NCBI RefSeq assembly: GCF_900183975.1
Contig: NZ_LT853882.1
Location: forward strand, 861,501 to 925,500
Reading direction: 5' to 3'
From: Xanthomonas fragariae
Lineage (GTDB): Bacteria > Pseudomonadota > Gammaproteobacteria > Xanthomonadales > Xanthomonadaceae
Length of the DNA stretch: 64,000 bases
Shown here: in pieces, positions 54,626 through 64,000 of the stretch
Numbering within the stretch: the first letter of the stretch is position 1
Layout: each line of letters begins with the position of its first letter
The notes under the pieces: model-generated
The model's input: only the letters and a program-made list of their open reading frames with translations
Database searches by the model: none
What the model was told of the DNA's origin: nothing
Program-made: the position numbers and the translations under genes

Positions 54626-54841
54626 GACGACTGTGTGGCGGTCAGGCAGCGCGGTTCGTGCTCAGGCGCAGGATCGTTCGTACGCTGTTGTGCTTGCGCA
54701 CCGGCATGTCTGCGCTAGGTCCCGGCGGTACGCTGCCGGCAGCGGCTGGATTGCCGATCCGCCTCACACCGATGGAGAGGAGGCAATGAACACCGAGCCA
54801 CGTTGGACCAACGGCGCGCGCGCCGCGCGGAGAAGTTGGCA

Positions 54842-55588
54842 ATGATCGATATGGTGCTGGGCGTCATCATTTTGGTGTCGGCCCTGTTGGGCTTGCTGCG
54901 TGGCTTTGTCGCGATCGTGGTCGGCACGCTGTCTTGGTTGCTGGCCGGCTGGGCTGCGTTCCAGTTCGGCGGCTTGGCCGCGCGCTGGTTGGCTGATGGC
55001 AAGCATCCGTCGGCTACCGAGTCGTTCGGCGGCTACGCGATGGTCTTCGTCGGGGTGCTGGTCGCCGTGGCATTGATCGGCCTGGTGATCCGTGCCGGCG
55101 TTGATGCGGTCCGGCTCAGCGGTATGGACCGCATGCTCGGGTTCGGTCTGGGCGTGGTGCGCGGCGGATTTCTGGCCAGCGTGCTGGTATTGCTGATGGG
55201 CTTTACGCCGCTGCCGCGCGAGCCGTCCTGGCGCCAGTCGGTACTGCTGCCGATGCTGTCGCCGGGCGCGGGATGGATGCGGGCGCAACTGCCCGCCTGG
55301 CGGATGCCGTCGATGGAGATGCCACAGATGGAACTTGGCAACTTGCCAACGGAGTTGGGGAAGTTGCCCTCGGCAGGCGATACTACGGGTCTGGGCAAGG
55401 CGCTTGCGGGTTCCGGTCTGAGCGACACCATCACGCATGCGCTTGGCAAGTCCGGCAAAGCTGCAAGCGACGAACGCAATCCGGCGCAAACCATGCCGGC
55501 CACTATCGATCCGGCGCAGGTTCGCGGCGGAGAAAGCGACCCGGCTCGGGTCGAATCCCAAGGCCGGGCACGGCCACATTCACAGTAA
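54842..55588 (+). CDS. cvpA: CvpA family membrane protein
   Basis: 248 residues from MIDMVLGVIILVSALLGLLRG, the standard CvpA N terminus, with four hydrophobic segments up to about 125 (RMLGFGLGVVRGGFLASVLVLL). The C-terminal tail is hydrophilic and poorly conserved. CvpA was named for a role in colicin V production, but its general function is unclear. It lies directly before purF, a common arrangement. Confidence 0.9.
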   Translation: MIDMVLGVIILVSALLGLLRGFVAIVVGTLSWLLAGWAAFQFGGLAARWLADGKHPSATESFGGYAMVFVGVLVAVALIGLVIRAGVDAVRLSGMDRMLGFGLGVVRGGFLASVLVLLMGFTPLPREPSWRQSVLLPMLSPGAGWMRAQLPAWRMPSMEMPQMELGNLPTELGKLPSAGDTTGLGKALAGSGLSDTITHALGKSGKAASDERNPAQTMPATIDPAQVRGGESDPARVESQGRARPHSQ

Positions 55589-55618
55589 CGGCGCAAGCCG
55601 AAGCGGAGAACGCGCAGC

Positions 55619-57085
55619 ATGTGTGGCATCGTCGGTATTGTCGGCAACCAGAACGTCGCCGGGCAGCTTTATGACGGCCTGACCGTCCTCCAGCATCGTG
55701 GCCAGGACGCCGCAGGGATCGCCACGGCCGATGGCACGCGTCTGCGTGTGCAGAAGGCTAACGGGCTGGTGCGCGATGTCTTCGACGAAAAGAAGATGGC
55801 GGTGCTGGAAGGCCGCGTCGGCATCGCGCATTGCCGCTATCCGACCGCAGGCTCGGAAGGCATGGACGAGGCGCAACCGTTCTACGTCAACTCGCCCTAC
55901 GGCATCGCGCTGGCGCACAACGGCAACCTGATCAACACCGAGGCCCTGCGCCAACAGGTGTTCGAGGCCGACCGCCGCAACATCAACACCGATTCCGACA
56001 GCGAAGTGCTGTTGAACGTATTTGCCTACGAGCTGGACGCGCAGCGCATGCTCACCCCCGAGGCGGCGATCCGCGCGGTGGCCGGCGTGCACCGTCGCTG
56101 CAAGGGGGGCTATGCGGTCGTCAGCGTGGTGCTGGGCTTGGGCCTGGTGGCGTTCCGCGACCCGCATGGCATCCGTCCGCTGGTGCTGGGCAAGCGCGAG
56201 CACGCCGAAGGCACCGAATACATCGTGTCCTCCGAATCGGCGGCGCTGGATATTCTTGGCTATCAGCGCGTGCGCGATGTACGCCCGGGCGAAGCGCTGG
56301 TGATCACTGCGCGCGGCGAGCTGTTTTCGGAAATCTGCGCCGCACCGACCGACCACGCACCATGCATCTTCGAGTACGTCTATTTCGCACGTCCCGATTC
56401 GATGATCGACAACATCTCGGTGCACAAAGCGCGCATGCGCATGGGCTTGAAGCTGGGTGACAAGATCCTGCGCCTGCGCCCCGATCACGATATCGACACC
56501 ATCATTCCGATCCCGGACACCTCGCGCGATGTGGCGTTGGAGATGTCCAACGTGCTCGGGGTGAAGTACCGCGAGGGCTTCGTCAAGAATCGCTACGTGG
56601 GCCGCACCTTCATCATGCAGGGGCAGGGCGAACGGCAGAAATCGGTGCGTCGCAAGCTCAATCCGATCCATCTGGAATTTCGCAACCGCGTGGTGCTGCT
56701 GGTCGACGATTCGATCGTGCGCGGCACCACCAGCCGGCAGATCGTGCAGATGGCGCGCGATGCCGGCGCGCGAAAGGTGTATCTGGCCTCGGCCGCGCCG
56801 CCGGTGCGTTACCCCAACATCTATGGCATCGATATGCCGGCTGCCGAAGAGCTCATCGCGCATGGCCGCAGCGAGCTGGAAATTCAGGAATTTCTCGGCT
56901 GCGATTGGCTGATCTACCAGGACCTGGAAGATCTGGAAGTGGCCGTGCGCGAGGGTAATCCGGATATCAAGCAGTTCGATTCCTCGTGCTTCAACGGCCA
57001 GTACATCACCGGCATCGAGCCGGGCTATTTCGAACGCATCCAGCAACTGCGCTCAGACGATGCCAAGAAGCGCCGTCGCGCTTGA
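55619..57085 (+). CDS. purF: Amidophosphoribosyltransferase
   Basis: 488 residues. The N terminus [21 protein letters not shown] has the glutaminase nucleophile Cys2 after removal of Met1. The PRPP loop is [39 protein letters not shown] and [14 protein letters not shown] are PurF landmarks. It makes phosphoribosylamine, the first step of purine synthesis. It follows cvpA and is full length. A strong hairpin lies after the stop. Confidence 0.96.
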   Translation: MCGIVGIVGNQNVAGQLYDGLTVLQHRGQDAAGIATADGTRLRVQKANGLVRDVFDEKKMAVLEGRVGIAHCRYPTAGSEGMDEAQPFYVNSPYGIALAHNGNLINTEALRQQVFEADRRNINTDSDSEVLLNVFAYELDAQRMLTPEAAIRAVAGVHRRCKGGYAVVSVVLGLGLVAFRDPHGIRPLVLGKREHAEGTEYIVSSESAALDILGYQRVRDVRPGEALVITARGELFSEICAAPTDHAPCIFEYVYFARPDSMIDNISVHKARMRMGLKLGDKILRLRPDHDIDTIIPIPDTSRDVALEMSNVLGVKYREGFVKNRYVGRTFIMQGQGERQKSVRRKLNPIHLEFRNRVVLLVDDSIVRGTTSRQIVQMARDAGARKVYLASAAPPVRYPNIYGIDMPAAEELIAHGRSELEIQEFLGCDWLIYQDLEDLEVAVREGNPDIKQFDSSCFNGQYITGIEPGYFERIQQLRSDDAKKRRRA

Positions 57086-57091
57086 GGTTGT

Positions 57092-57120
57092 GCGGCAGCG
57101 TTGCGCACTCGCGCTGCCGC
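57092..57120 (+). terminator. Hairpin after purF
   Basis: GCGGCAGCG and CGCTGCCGC form a nine-bp stem around TTGCGCACTCG, followed by GTTCT. It is seven bases after the purF stop. The T-tract is weak, so the call is moderate. Confidence 0.6.
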
Positions 57121-57375
57121 GTTCTGATCGCCGCGCTGGTCTGGCGCATCGGTGAGCGTGTTGGGAGTTGCTGCGATGAAGTATCGCTTGCCCGGTCGCG
57201 CGGGTGGAGCCTCGCCCGATCCCGCAGTCGACATGCCTTACGTGACTGCTGGAAAGTGGCGCATGCACGCCAGACAGCTGCGTAGTGGTCATGATCGCGG
57301 CCCTTGGTCGACACGCGATACGCAGGTTAGTGGCGATTTTGCGGCGAACAGAAACATCGGAGCGATGGAGTGACA

Positions 57376-58179
57376 ATGGATCTTCTGCAAGCTGCACACG
57401 CCTGCCTGCGAGCGGTCGATCCGCTGGAGAAGGTCGCGCTGACGCAGCGGTATGCAGCAGCGTTTCGCGCCGACACGCTGCCGTTGCCCTCGCCGCAGGC
57501 TGCGCCGCCCGAGCCGATCTGCATGCCGGGCCGCCCGGCCGCGCCGGTGTTGGTGCATCCACGCGCGTTGCCGCGACGCGGATTGGGAACGCCGGAAGGA
57601 CGCGCCGCCTTCATCCATGCCATCGCGCATATCGAACTCAATGCGATCGATCTGGCCTGGGATGCGGTGTATCGCTTCCGCGGATTGCCGGATGCGTTCT
57701 ATGCCGATTGGGTAACGGTGGCTGACGACGAATCGCGCCACTTCATGCTGTTGCGCGCGCGACTGCAGGCGTACGATCATCACTACGGCGACTTCGCCGC
57801 GCACAACGGCCTGTGGGAAATGTGCGAGAAAACCGCGCATGACGGTCTCGCACGCATGGCGCTAGTACCGCGTGTGCTTGAAGCGCGTGGCCTGGATGTG
57901 ACGCCGGCGATGATCGTCAAACTGTGCTCGCTCGGCGATGCCGCCACCGCAGAAGTACTAGAAATCATCTTGCGCGAAGAGGTTGTGCATGTGGCCGCCG
58001 GCTCACGCTGGTACCGTTGGTATTGCGAGCAGGCCGGCGTCGAGCCGCGCGCGCGCTTCAAGACACTGTTGCGTGAATACGCTGGCGGTTATCTGCATGG
58101 GCCCTTCAATGTCCAAGCGCGGCTGCTTGCCGGTTTCGATGAGGACGAACTGGCCGATCTGGTAGAGCAGGCTGGCTGA
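57376..58179 (+). CDS. DUF455 ferritin-like protein
   Basis: 267 residues from MDLLQAAHACLRAVDPLEK. The ferritin-like diiron ligands are visible as helices: IHAIAHIELNAIDLAWDAVYRF, VADDESRHFMLLRARL and ILREEVVHVAAGSRWYRW. DUF455 proteins are widespread with no secure function; a metal-dependent oxygenase role is possible. It is transcribed separately from purF across a 290-base spacer. Confidence 0.85.
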   Translation: MDLLQAAHACLRAVDPLEKVALTQRYAAAFRADTLPLPSPQAAPPEPICMPGRPAAPVLVHPRALPRRGLGTPEGRAAFIHAIAHIELNAIDLAWDAVYRFRGLPDAFYADWVTVADDESRHFMLLRARLQAYDHHYGDFAAHNGLWEMCEKTAHDGLARMALVPRVLEARGLDVTPAMIVKLCSLGDAATAEVLEIILREEVVHVAAGSRWYRWYCEQAGVEPRARFKTLLREYAGGYLHGPFNVQARLLAGFDEDELADLVEQAG

Positions 58180-58208
58180 GCAGTGGGCAGATGCCTGCGC
58201 GATCTTCA

Positions 58209-58350
58209 AAGTGGCTAACAAAACGTAGCAAGCAGTCGCCAGCTGGGTGCAGACGGCGCGGAGGAACCGCAGTGTACGAGTGGTGCATACCGATCCGAGC
58301 ACCGGCCGCGCCCGCCTGGCGATTGCGCAGTCGTTTTGTTAGCCACTCTT
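58209..58350. repeat. MITE-like repeat, best-preserved copy
   Basis: AAGTGGCTAACAAAACGTAGC at the left and CGTTTTGTTAGCCACTCTT at the right are perfect inverted repeats over GTGGCTAACAAAACG. The inner part reads CAAGCAGTCGCC, GGAACCGCAGTGTACG and GAGCACCGGCCGCGCC. It has no coding capacity. This copy is used as the reference for those at 17736, 37724, 40660 and 60605. Confidence 0.9.
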
Positions 58351-58770
58351 ATTCCGCAATTTGTCGATGACTGCTTGATCGCAGATCGAAGCTGCCAATA
58401 TCGACGCGGCGCGTCATGGTCTTCCGCAACGTTGGTCGTGAAGCAATCAGCTGATTGTCTGACTGAAGCAATCGCGTCGAAACATTTCGATTCGTGCGAG
58501 TGGCACATCGCATCGCGACATGGCATCTGAACGCGTCTGTCGCAGCACGCCATGCGCACGCACCCATGCGCTCCTACGACAGGAAAAGTGCGTTGTTTCC
58601 TTCTGCACAGCCGCCAGAATCGAATAAATTCATAGGTAAACATCACAAAACTAAAATTATTTCGTATAACAACTTGCAATTGGTACGACCCGTCGCGCCC
58701 TAATGGCGTACCGGGGGCAGGGGCCAGGTGTTTCACATCCGTAACTTCCATGTCTAACGAGAGAGAGACG
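58351..58770. other. Leader region of the M72-type protease gene
   Basis: About 420 bases upstream of the protease gene, with no supported ORF. The last 170 bases are AT-rich (for example AAATTCATAGGTAAACATCAC and AAAATTATTTCGTATAAC), as expected of a promoter. I looked for PIP boxes here and saw none with correct spacing. Confidence 0.5.
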
Positions 58771-60024
58771 ATGAAGTCGAAGTCGATGTGCACTATGGTG
58801 GGCCTGATCGCCATGTGTCTGGCCGGTTCGGACGCCGCTGCCGGCAAGCCGCTGTATCAATTGGGCCCTGCGCTAAACCGCAGCGTAGCTGCCATAGCCG
58901 CTACCGAACCCGCGCTGCAAGGCTTGTTGAGCGCACCGTCCACTGTCACCGCGCAAGTGGTCCAGCTCGATGCCGGCGCGGTCACCGCGTCGGAAAAACT
59001 GCTGGAATTGCAGTTGGACGGTCAGACCATCACTGCCACCCAGGCCAGGGTCGATGCGTTAGAAGGCGGCGAAAGCGTGTGGTACGGCAATCTCGGCCCG
59101 CGTGCCAGCACCCGCGCACACACGCTATCGGGCGTGGATCCCTTGAATTCGGCCATCCTGGTGCTTAGCGGCGACACCATCACCGGCACCATTCGCTACG
59201 CCGGCAAACTGTATCGCCTACGCCCGCTTGCCGATGGCCGCCATGTGCTGGTGCAGGTGGAAGAAAGCCGCTTGCCGCAGGAGCATCCGGCCGAATACAG
59301 CCTGTTGCCGAAGATCGAGATGCCCAGCGACGGACGCGTCACCGCCGCCGCGGCATCGTCCGGCAGCCCGGCCACCACCCGCGTGCTGGTGGTCGCCACC
59401 AAGCAGGCGGTGACCGCGTACGGCGGCAACATGCAATCGCTGGTGCAACTGGCGGTGGCCGAGGCCAACCAGGGCTACATCAACAGCAACGTCGGCATCA
59501 CCTTGCAGCTGGCGCGCTATGAGACCACCAGCTACACCGAAACCGGCAACTTCACCACCGACCTGCAGCGCTTCCGCGTGACCAACGACGGCTACATGGA
59601 CAGCATCCACACCAGCCGCAATACCTATACCGCCGATGTTGGCGTGATCGTGTTGAACAACAGCAGCTACTGCGGCCTGGCCTCGGGAATCGGCTCTACG
59701 GCCGCAACCGCATTCGCATCGGTGTACTGGGATTGCGCTACCGGCTATTACAGCTTTGCGCATGAAATCGGCCATCTGCAGAGCACACGCCACGATGCCA
59801 CCAACGATCCAGGCACCTCGCCGTACGCTTATGGTCACGGCTATCGTTACGGCAATAGCTGGCGCACCATCATGGCCTACGACTGCACCAGCGGCTGCCC
59901 GCGCTTGAACTACTGGTCCAACCCCAACATCAGCTACAACCGCGTGCCTATGGGCAATGCCAGCACCGCCGACAATCAGCGCGTGCTGGTCAACACCAAG
60001 GCGACGATCGCCGGCTTCCGCTGA
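58771..60024 (+). CDS. Secreted M72-type (peptidyl-Asp) metallopeptidase
   Basis: 417 residues from MKSKSMCTMVGLIAMCL, with a Sec signal peptide ending near ASDAAAG. A purine-rich AGAGAGAGAC lies before this ATG; the longer in-frame start at 58750 is less likely. The zinc site is FAHEIGHLQSTRHD (HExxHxxxxxH) followed by the Met-turn-like IMAYDCTSGC. TRVLVVATKQAVTAYGGNM starts the mature domain. This resembles MEROPS family M72 from Xanthomonas/Pseudomonas. It is likely secreted by the type II system and could attack plant proteins. Confidence 0.85.
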   Translation: MKSKSMCTMVGLIAMCLAGSDAAAGKPLYQLGPALNRSVAAIAATEPALQGLLSAPSTVTAQVVQLDAGAVTASEKLLELQLDGQTITATQARVDALEGGESVWYGNLGPRASTRAHTLSGVDPLNSAILVLSGDTITGTIRYAGKLYRLRPLADGRHVLVQVEESRLPQEHPAEYSLLPKIEMPSDGRVTAAAASSGSPATTRVLVVATKQAVTAYGGNMQSLVQLAVAEANQGYINSNVGITLQLARYETTSYTETGNFTTDLQRFRVTNDGYMDSIHTSRNTYTADVGVIVLNNSSYCGLASGIGSTAATAFASVYWDCATGYYSFAHEIGHLQSTRHDATNDPGTSPYAYGHGYRYGNSWRTIMAYDCTSGCPRLNYWSNPNISYNRVPMGNASTADNQRVLVNTKATIAGFR

Positions 60025-60047
60025 TGTTTCATTGATCGTTAGTAGTC

Positions 60048-60076
60048 GGCCCGGCACTGCATGCGCCGGGCCTTTT
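60048..60076 (+). terminator. Intrinsic terminator after the M72-type protease
   Basis: GGCCCGGC and GCCGGGCC form an eight-bp stem around ACTGCATGC, followed directly by TTTT. It is 23 bases after the protease stop. Confidence 0.85.
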
Positions 60077-60159
60077 ACCGCTACACCCGCGCGCGTTGAT
60101 CGCGCAGACTAGGCGCACCGCCGGCAGTGGCCGGCCCTGTCTTGTCGAGCGGAGCACTT

Positions 60160-60579
60160 ATGTCTACGTCCCTGCGTTATGCGGTTCTGTGCCTGGCCGC
60201 GCTAGCGGTTGCTGGATGCAAACAGGGGCCCGCCGACCCCGGTGCCACGCAACCCAAACCCGCGGTTGCCGTGCCCGCGCCGAACACCAGCAACGACGCT
60301 GAAGCACGAGCGCTGCATGTGCTCGAAGCACGCTTGCAGAGCGACCATTTTTATCCGGACAGCTGCATCAGCATCCTGTCCGAACAGAGCGATGCGCCCA
60401 CGCCGGACGCCTTCGAATTTGCGGTGCACGAGCGCCATGGCAGCGGTTGCCCCGGTGATCCGCAGACCAGCCCGGTGCGCGACCGCTTCCGCGTGCAGGC
60501 CGGTGGCAAGGTGCTCTGGTACGACGTGGTCAATGCCGATTTTGTTGACTACACCGAACATACGCGTAGCGCGCAGTAA
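60160..60579 (+). CDS. Small predicted lipoprotein
   Basis: 139 residues from MSTSLRYAVLCLAALAVAGCKQG, with a clear lipobox LAVAGC (Cys near residue 20). A disordered Pro/Ala linker follows, then a globular part (ALHVLEARLQSDHFYPDSC, FEFAVHERHGSGCPGDPQ, KVLWYDVVNADFVDY). No family is recognised. It lies 135 bases after the protease gene. The longer frame from 60127 has no better start. Confidence 0.75.
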   Translation: MSTSLRYAVLCLAALAVAGCKQGPADPGATQPKPAVAVPAPNTSNDAEARALHVLEARLQSDHFYPDSCISILSEQSDAPTPDAFEFAVHERHGSGCPGDPQTSPVRDRFRVQAGGKVLWYDVVNADFVDYTEHTRSAQ

Positions 60580-60604
60580 CGTGCTTCGGTCGCAAACGGC
60601 GCGC

Positions 60605-60718
60605 ATTAGTTGGAAGGTGGCGAGCAGTCGTCAGGTGGGTGTGGACGGTGCTCAGAACCGAAGTGATACCTGCCGCGCCCGCCTGGCGGTGAGCGCATTC
60701 GTTTTGTTAGCCGTTCTA
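60605..60718. repeat. MITE-like repeat between the lipoprotein gene and lpxH
   Basis: The right end CGTTTTGTTAGCCGTTCTA mirrors the reference element, while the left end (TTAGTTGGAAGGTGGCGAGC) is degraded. The inner part keeps GAGCAGTCGTCAGGTGGG and GCGCCCGCCTGGCGG. The lpxH stop codon (TAG on the minus strand) lies in the right terminal repeat. Confidence 0.75.
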
Positions 60719-61459
60719 AAGCGCTAATTGCTCCAGCGACACGCCATCGGCTTCGACGCGCAACACCGAGCCTTGTTCGTACCAGTCGCCCAGCACAATG
60801 CGTGTGCAGGTCTGGCCGCCGGCTTGCAGGGTGTGGATCGCAGGGCGATGGGTATGGCCGTGGATCAGACGGTCCAAACCGTAATGCACGAAGGTCGCTT
60901 CCACTTCGGCCGGGGTGACGTCGGTGATGGTTTCAAAGCGCGACTGGTCGCCTTGCTTGAGTTCTGCATGACGCGCCTGGCTCGCAGCACGTGCCTGCTG
61001 CGCGAATGCCACCCGTGCCGCTAGCGGCTGCGCCAGAAACTGCGCCTGAAACAGCGGGTCGCGGGTCTGCGCACGGAACGCCTGATACGCGGTGTCGTCG
61101 GTGCACAGCAAATCGCCGTGCATCAGCAGTGTCGGGTGCCCGTACAGATCGATAACGGTGGGGTCGGGCAGGATGCGGAAGGCCGCGCGCTGCGCGTATG
61201 CCTCGCCAACTAGAAAGTCACGATTGCCCGGCATGAAGAACACCGGCACGCCGCTATCTGCCACTGCGTGCAGCGCCACGGCAACCGCATCGGCAGCAGT
61301 GGAGGGCGTGTCATCGCCAATCCAGGCTTCGAACAGATCGCCGAGGATGTAGAGCGCGTCGCTACTGGGCGCCTGCGTGTGCAGGAAGTCCAGAAACAAC
61401 TCGGTGATCGCCGGCCGGGCCGGATCCAGATGCAGGTCGGAAATGAGCAGTGTCGTCAT
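60716..61459 (-). CDS. lpxH: UDP-2,3-diacylglucosamine diphosphatase
   Basis: 247 residues. Calcineurin-like metal motifs: [12 protein letters not shown] near residue 7, [33 protein letters not shown] and HGHTHRPA. It removes UMP from UDP-2,3-diacylglucosamine to give lipid X in lipid A synthesis. The start [12 protein letters not shown] is standard. It converges with the lipoprotein gene across a repeat element. Confidence 0.95.
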   Translation of the reverse strand: MTTLLISDLHLDPARPAITELFLDFLHTQAPSSDALYILGDLFEAWIGDDTPSTAADAVAVALHAVADSGVPVFFMPGNRDFLVGEAYAQRAAFRILPDPTVIDLYGHPTLLMHGDLLCTDDTAYQAFRAQTRDPLFQAQFLAQPLAARVAFAQQARAASQARHAELKQGDQSRFETITDVTPAEVEATFVHYGLDRLIHGHTHRPAIHTLQAGGQTCTRIVLGDWYEQGSVLRVEADGVSLEQLAL

Positions 61460-61818
61460 TGCGCCATTGTACGGCGGGAGCGCGGGACGGGAGCCGGGCC
61501 GCGCTCCTGCCGGGATTCGGTAGTAGGCATTCGGGATTCGACGAAGCGTTGGATCGGCACCGCAACTGTCGTGCGCAAAGATGCCGCACCTACGGCGTCA
61601 AGTATTGGTAATGCATCCGGGGGCCAGAAATCCTGGCCGCCAGAGGTGGCCTGCTGGCGACAACCTCTTTCAATGCGCAGGTTCTCTCAGCAGCCAGGCC
61701 TTTCCTCGCTCCTGCGGGACCTTCGCCCCATAAAGGGGCCAATGTCCCGACGGGAGAAGGGGCCGGTGCGGACGCTTGCCTTTGCGTCAGGCGGGCCATT
61801 CGGCCGCCGATCAATTCA
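61460..61818. other. Spacer between lpxH and the PAP2 gene with a short hairpin
   Basis: About 360 bases without a supported gene. It contains a spacer-type GCCCCATAAAGGGGC hairpin at 61725-61739 and GGATTCG-like repeats typical of Xanthomonas spacers. Confidence 0.5.
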
Positions 61819-62361
61819 TCAGCCCAACATCACCGGCAGGCCCCACAGCGATAGACCGGCCAGCAACACCCCGATCACCGTGGCGGCCAGCACATCGCTT
61901 GGATAATGCAGCCCCAGCACCACGCGGGAGAGCGCCACGCAGGCCGAAAACGGCACCAGCAGCGGTGCAAGCCACGGGTAGTAGGCCAACGCCACGATGC
62001 TGAAAGACACCGCGTGCAAGGTGTGGCCAGAGGGGAAACTGAACTCGTCCAGCGGCGCGACCCAGGCGCGAATGCGCACGTCGGCTGCGTACGGGCGGGG
62101 GCGACGGGTCCAGCGTTTAAGCGCTTTGTATAACGTCAGTGCCAGCACGCCGCTGGCGGCCATGTGTGCGGACGCACGCACACCGTCCATGCCGTCGACT
62201 ACCACCAGCAAGCCCATCAGGCCGTACCAGAACACGCCGTCGCCCAGGCGACTGATCGTGGCGAATGCGCGACGTACCGGATTGCGCCGGCAACAGTGGT
62301 TGGCGCGTCGGCACCAACGCGCTTCGTGACCGCGCAACACCTCAAGCCGCGTTGACGACAT
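61819..62361 (-). CDS. PAP2 superfamily phosphatase
   Basis: 180 residues from MSSTRLEVLRGHEARWC. The three PAP2 motifs are visible: KRWTRRPRPYAAD (KxxxxxxRP), FSFPSGHTLHAV (PSGH) and LSRVVLGLHYPSDVLA (SRxxxxxHxxxD). Five hydrophobic segments suggest an inner-membrane lipid or polyprenyl phosphatase. The start overlaps the stop of the GT4 pseudogene by 20 bases, so the two genes were once coupled. The substrate is unknown. Confidence 0.9.
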   Translation of the reverse strand: MSSTRLEVLRGHEARWCRRANHCCRRNPVRRAFATISRLGDGVFWYGLMGLLVVVDGMDGVRASAHMAASGVLALTLYKALKRWTRRPRPYAADVRIRAWVAPLDEFSFPSGHTLHAVSFSIVALAYYPWLAPLLVPFSACVALSRVVLGLHYPSDVLAATVIGVLLAGLSLWGLPVMLG

Positions 62362-63479
62362 AACGCCCCCGTGCAGCGGTGATGCCAAGCAGCACGGCTT
62401 CGAAATCGGAGACCACATTGTCAGGATGCAATTTCTTCATCGCCTGCGCGGCCGCAGTACCCATGCGCTGGCGCAGCGCGTCGTCTTCTGCCAGAGCGAT
62501 AGTGGCCTGGATGAAGGCCTCATCGGTGTCCACCGCTGCACCAGTCTGGCCATTGCGCAGATACTCGCGTGCGGCGCCGTAATCGAAGGCGACAGTGGCC
62601 ACGCCACTGGCCATCGCTTCCAAAGTCACGTTGCCGAAGGTTTCGCTGCGGCTGGGAAACAGGAACAGATCGCCGCTGGCAAAGTGGCGCGCCAACGTAT
62701 CGCCGCGCTGGATGCCGCAGAAGATGAAGTCCGGGTTGTCGTGGGCGATTTTTTCGCGTGCAGGACCATCGCCGACCTACACGAAGCGCGCCTTCGGTCG
62801 GATCTGCTGCAGCTTGCGGAATGCGCGAATCGCCAGCGGTAAATTCTTTTCGTTGGCGATCCGCCCGACATAGATCGCCGCGAAGCCTTGGCCTTCGATG
62901 CCCCACTGGGCGCGCAATGCAAGGTCGCGGTGGTTTGGATCGAACTTCTGGCTGTCCACCGCGCGCGCCAGCAACTGCACACGCTCGAAGCCGCCGTCGC
63001 GCAGAAATTGTTGCAGCTCGTGCGTCGGTACCAACGTGGCGTCGGCATGGTTGTGGAAGCGTCGCATCCAGCGCAACGCAGCGCCTTGCAGCCAGGCGGC
63101 GCCGTATTCGGGCAGATATTCGTCGAAACGCGTGTGGAAGCCGGTGGCGACCGGAATGCCGAGGCAACGTGCCGCGCGCGCATCGCCGACCAGCCCAAGG
63201 GGCCTTCCGTGGCCACGTAGATCGCATCCGGTTGCCTCGTTCGCCAATGACGGATGAGATGTTGCGTGGCCGGCAGGCCGAATTTCAACCCCGGGTAACG
63301 CGGCAGCGACGCACCACGCACCAGCAGCGCGGTGGCCGTGTCGGTATCGCTGCCCTGGCGTGGGCGCACGACGTCCACCTGGTGTCCGCGTGCGCGCAGG
63401 CCGGTTTCTAGGCCATGCACGGTCAGCGCAACACCGTTGACTTCGGGGGGTAGGTTTCGGCAACGATCGCGTAGCGCAT
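62342..63479 (-). pseudogene. GT4 glycosyltransferase (mannosyltransferase-like), three lesions
   Basis: The reading begins MRYAIVAETYPP, the start of GT4 enzymes, and its frame stops at once: the tract at 63445-63450 has six C (minus strand) where seven are needed to continue EVNGVALTVHGLETG. Frame two continues through VDVVRPRQGSDTDTATAL and IYVATEGPLGWSAM until a further one-base loss in a GC-repeat at about 63171-63182. Frame three carries GIPVATGFHTRFDEYLPEYG, YVGRIANEKNLPLAIRAF and KARFV. There TAG (62777-62779) replaces an expected Tyr codon; then GDGPAREKI and SRSETFGNVTLEAMASG complete the domain. Three lesions rule out a functional product. Confidence 0.9.
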
Positions 63480-63695
63480 GCTCGTTCTCCCGTTTTCGCT
63501 AGCTTCCGGGAGCGCGATGGCATTGATATTGCGCCGCCAAGACGTGTCGGTGACAAGGGCGACGGGAGTGGGAATTCGAGATTGGAGAGTCGCAAAAGTG
63601 GTTTCCACGCATCTCGGCGATCACGTAACGCATCACGTGTCGCGATCGACGAATCGCGAATCCCTACTCCCGAATTCCGCCTGAGGCCGCCGGGA

Positions 63696-64000
63696 TCAGG
63701 CGACAAATGGTTTGAACGCGATCCCCAGGCCGGCCATGCTTTCGACTTCGCCGATCAGATCGGCGCGTAGCAACGGGCGTGAGTCGATCCAGCTTTGCGA
63801 CAGAATCAATGACAATTGCACGTCATCGGCGGTAAGTTCCAGGGTCGGGATCGGGTCGGTCTCGTGCGCGCGGTGCAGCAGCACCGCCAAGCGCAGCAGG
63901 GCGGCCTTGCGGCGAGTCGGCAACAGCAGCCGATCCGGCAGCGCCTCGAACGCGGTCTTTGGCACATTGCGCCGATGCGTGCGCACCAGCGATGCCAGCA
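63696..64000 (-). CDS. ppx: Exopolyphosphatase, C-terminal part
   Basis: The gene enters from the right edge. The visible text LASLVRTHRRNVPKTAFEAL, LLPTRRKAALLRLAVLLHRAHETDP and the closing LRADLIGEVESMAGLGIAFKP match the C terminus of Ppx/GppA-type polyphosphatases. The catalytic N-terminal domain lies beyond the window. It is convergent with no gene and upstream of the GT4 pseudogene on the same strand, 216 bases away. Ppx itself, rather than GppA, is likely but not proven. Confidence 0.82.
   Translation of the reverse strand, partial: LASLVRTHRRNVPKTAFEALPDRLLLPTRRKAALLRLAVLLHRAHETDPIPTLELTADDVQLSLILSQSWIDSRPLLRADLIGEVESMAGLGIAFKPFVA

Noticed and set aside
58487..58700. PIP box before the M72-type protease
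   Set aside because: TTCGA/TTCGT half-sites occur, but none has a partner at N15.
1..64000. CRISPR arrays, tRNA and rRNA genes
   Set aside because: No regularly spaced repeats and no cloverleaf-like or rRNA sequence was recognised while reading.

Overview
The window reads as a high-GC chromosomal segment of a plant-associated Xanthomonas. Evidence: the xanA/xanB pair beside the end of an rml locus, the etf-QO gene that borders the LPS cluster in this genus, an H-NS-like protein with a Lys/Ala tail, type III effector genes (xopAU, xopK and xopL are the best matches), plant-inducible-promoter (PIP) boxes, and an IS1478-type insertion sequence. Family names come from motifs and remembered gene order; no database search was possible.

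Bases 1-20170 are mostly core genes. The rmlD 3' end, xanB and xanA make nucleotide sugars. They are followed by a 3-oxoacid CoA-transferase pair, a RgpF/HAD fusion protein, etf-QO, a frameshifted alkB, the four-gene Mla-type lipid transport operon (MlaE-F-D plus lipoprotein), a ThrE-type exporter, the H-NS-like gene, proS, a DUF4124 protein, pssA, a holD-like gene and rimI.

Bases 20.5-52.2 kb are accessory. A damaged IS3-family element abuts a dead IS1478-like copy. Next comes a minus-strand type I restriction-modification operon: a half-length S protein, hsdM, dinD, a small ORF, hsdS, hsdR and a YgjP-like metallopeptidase. An effector block follows: a HAD-fold candidate (XopC2-like), a candidate N-myristoylated protein with a CheD/CNF-like Cys...His signature, the XopAU-like kinase and XopK. 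Perfect PIP boxes precede the kinase and xopK. Three minus-strand glycoside hydrolases (GH125, GH92, GH35) that suit N-glycan trimming come next, then an intact IS1478-like copy in the opposite orientation to the first, a decayed IS4-like transposase, xopL with about nine LRRs, and an IS5-like remnant.

From 52.2 kb core genes resume: folC, dedD, cvpA, purF, a DUF455 gene, a secreted M72-type metallopeptidase, a small lipoprotein, lpxH, a PAP2 phosphatase, a GT4 glycosyltransferase with three inactivating lesions, and the 3' end of ppx.

A repeat of about 115-145 bp with terminal inverted repeats (GTGGCTAACAAAACG...CGTTTTGTTAGCCAC) occurs at least five times in spacers. It looks like a MITE, and its ends supply the stop codons of the GH35 gene and of lpxH. 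No tRNA, rRNA or CRISPR array was seen.
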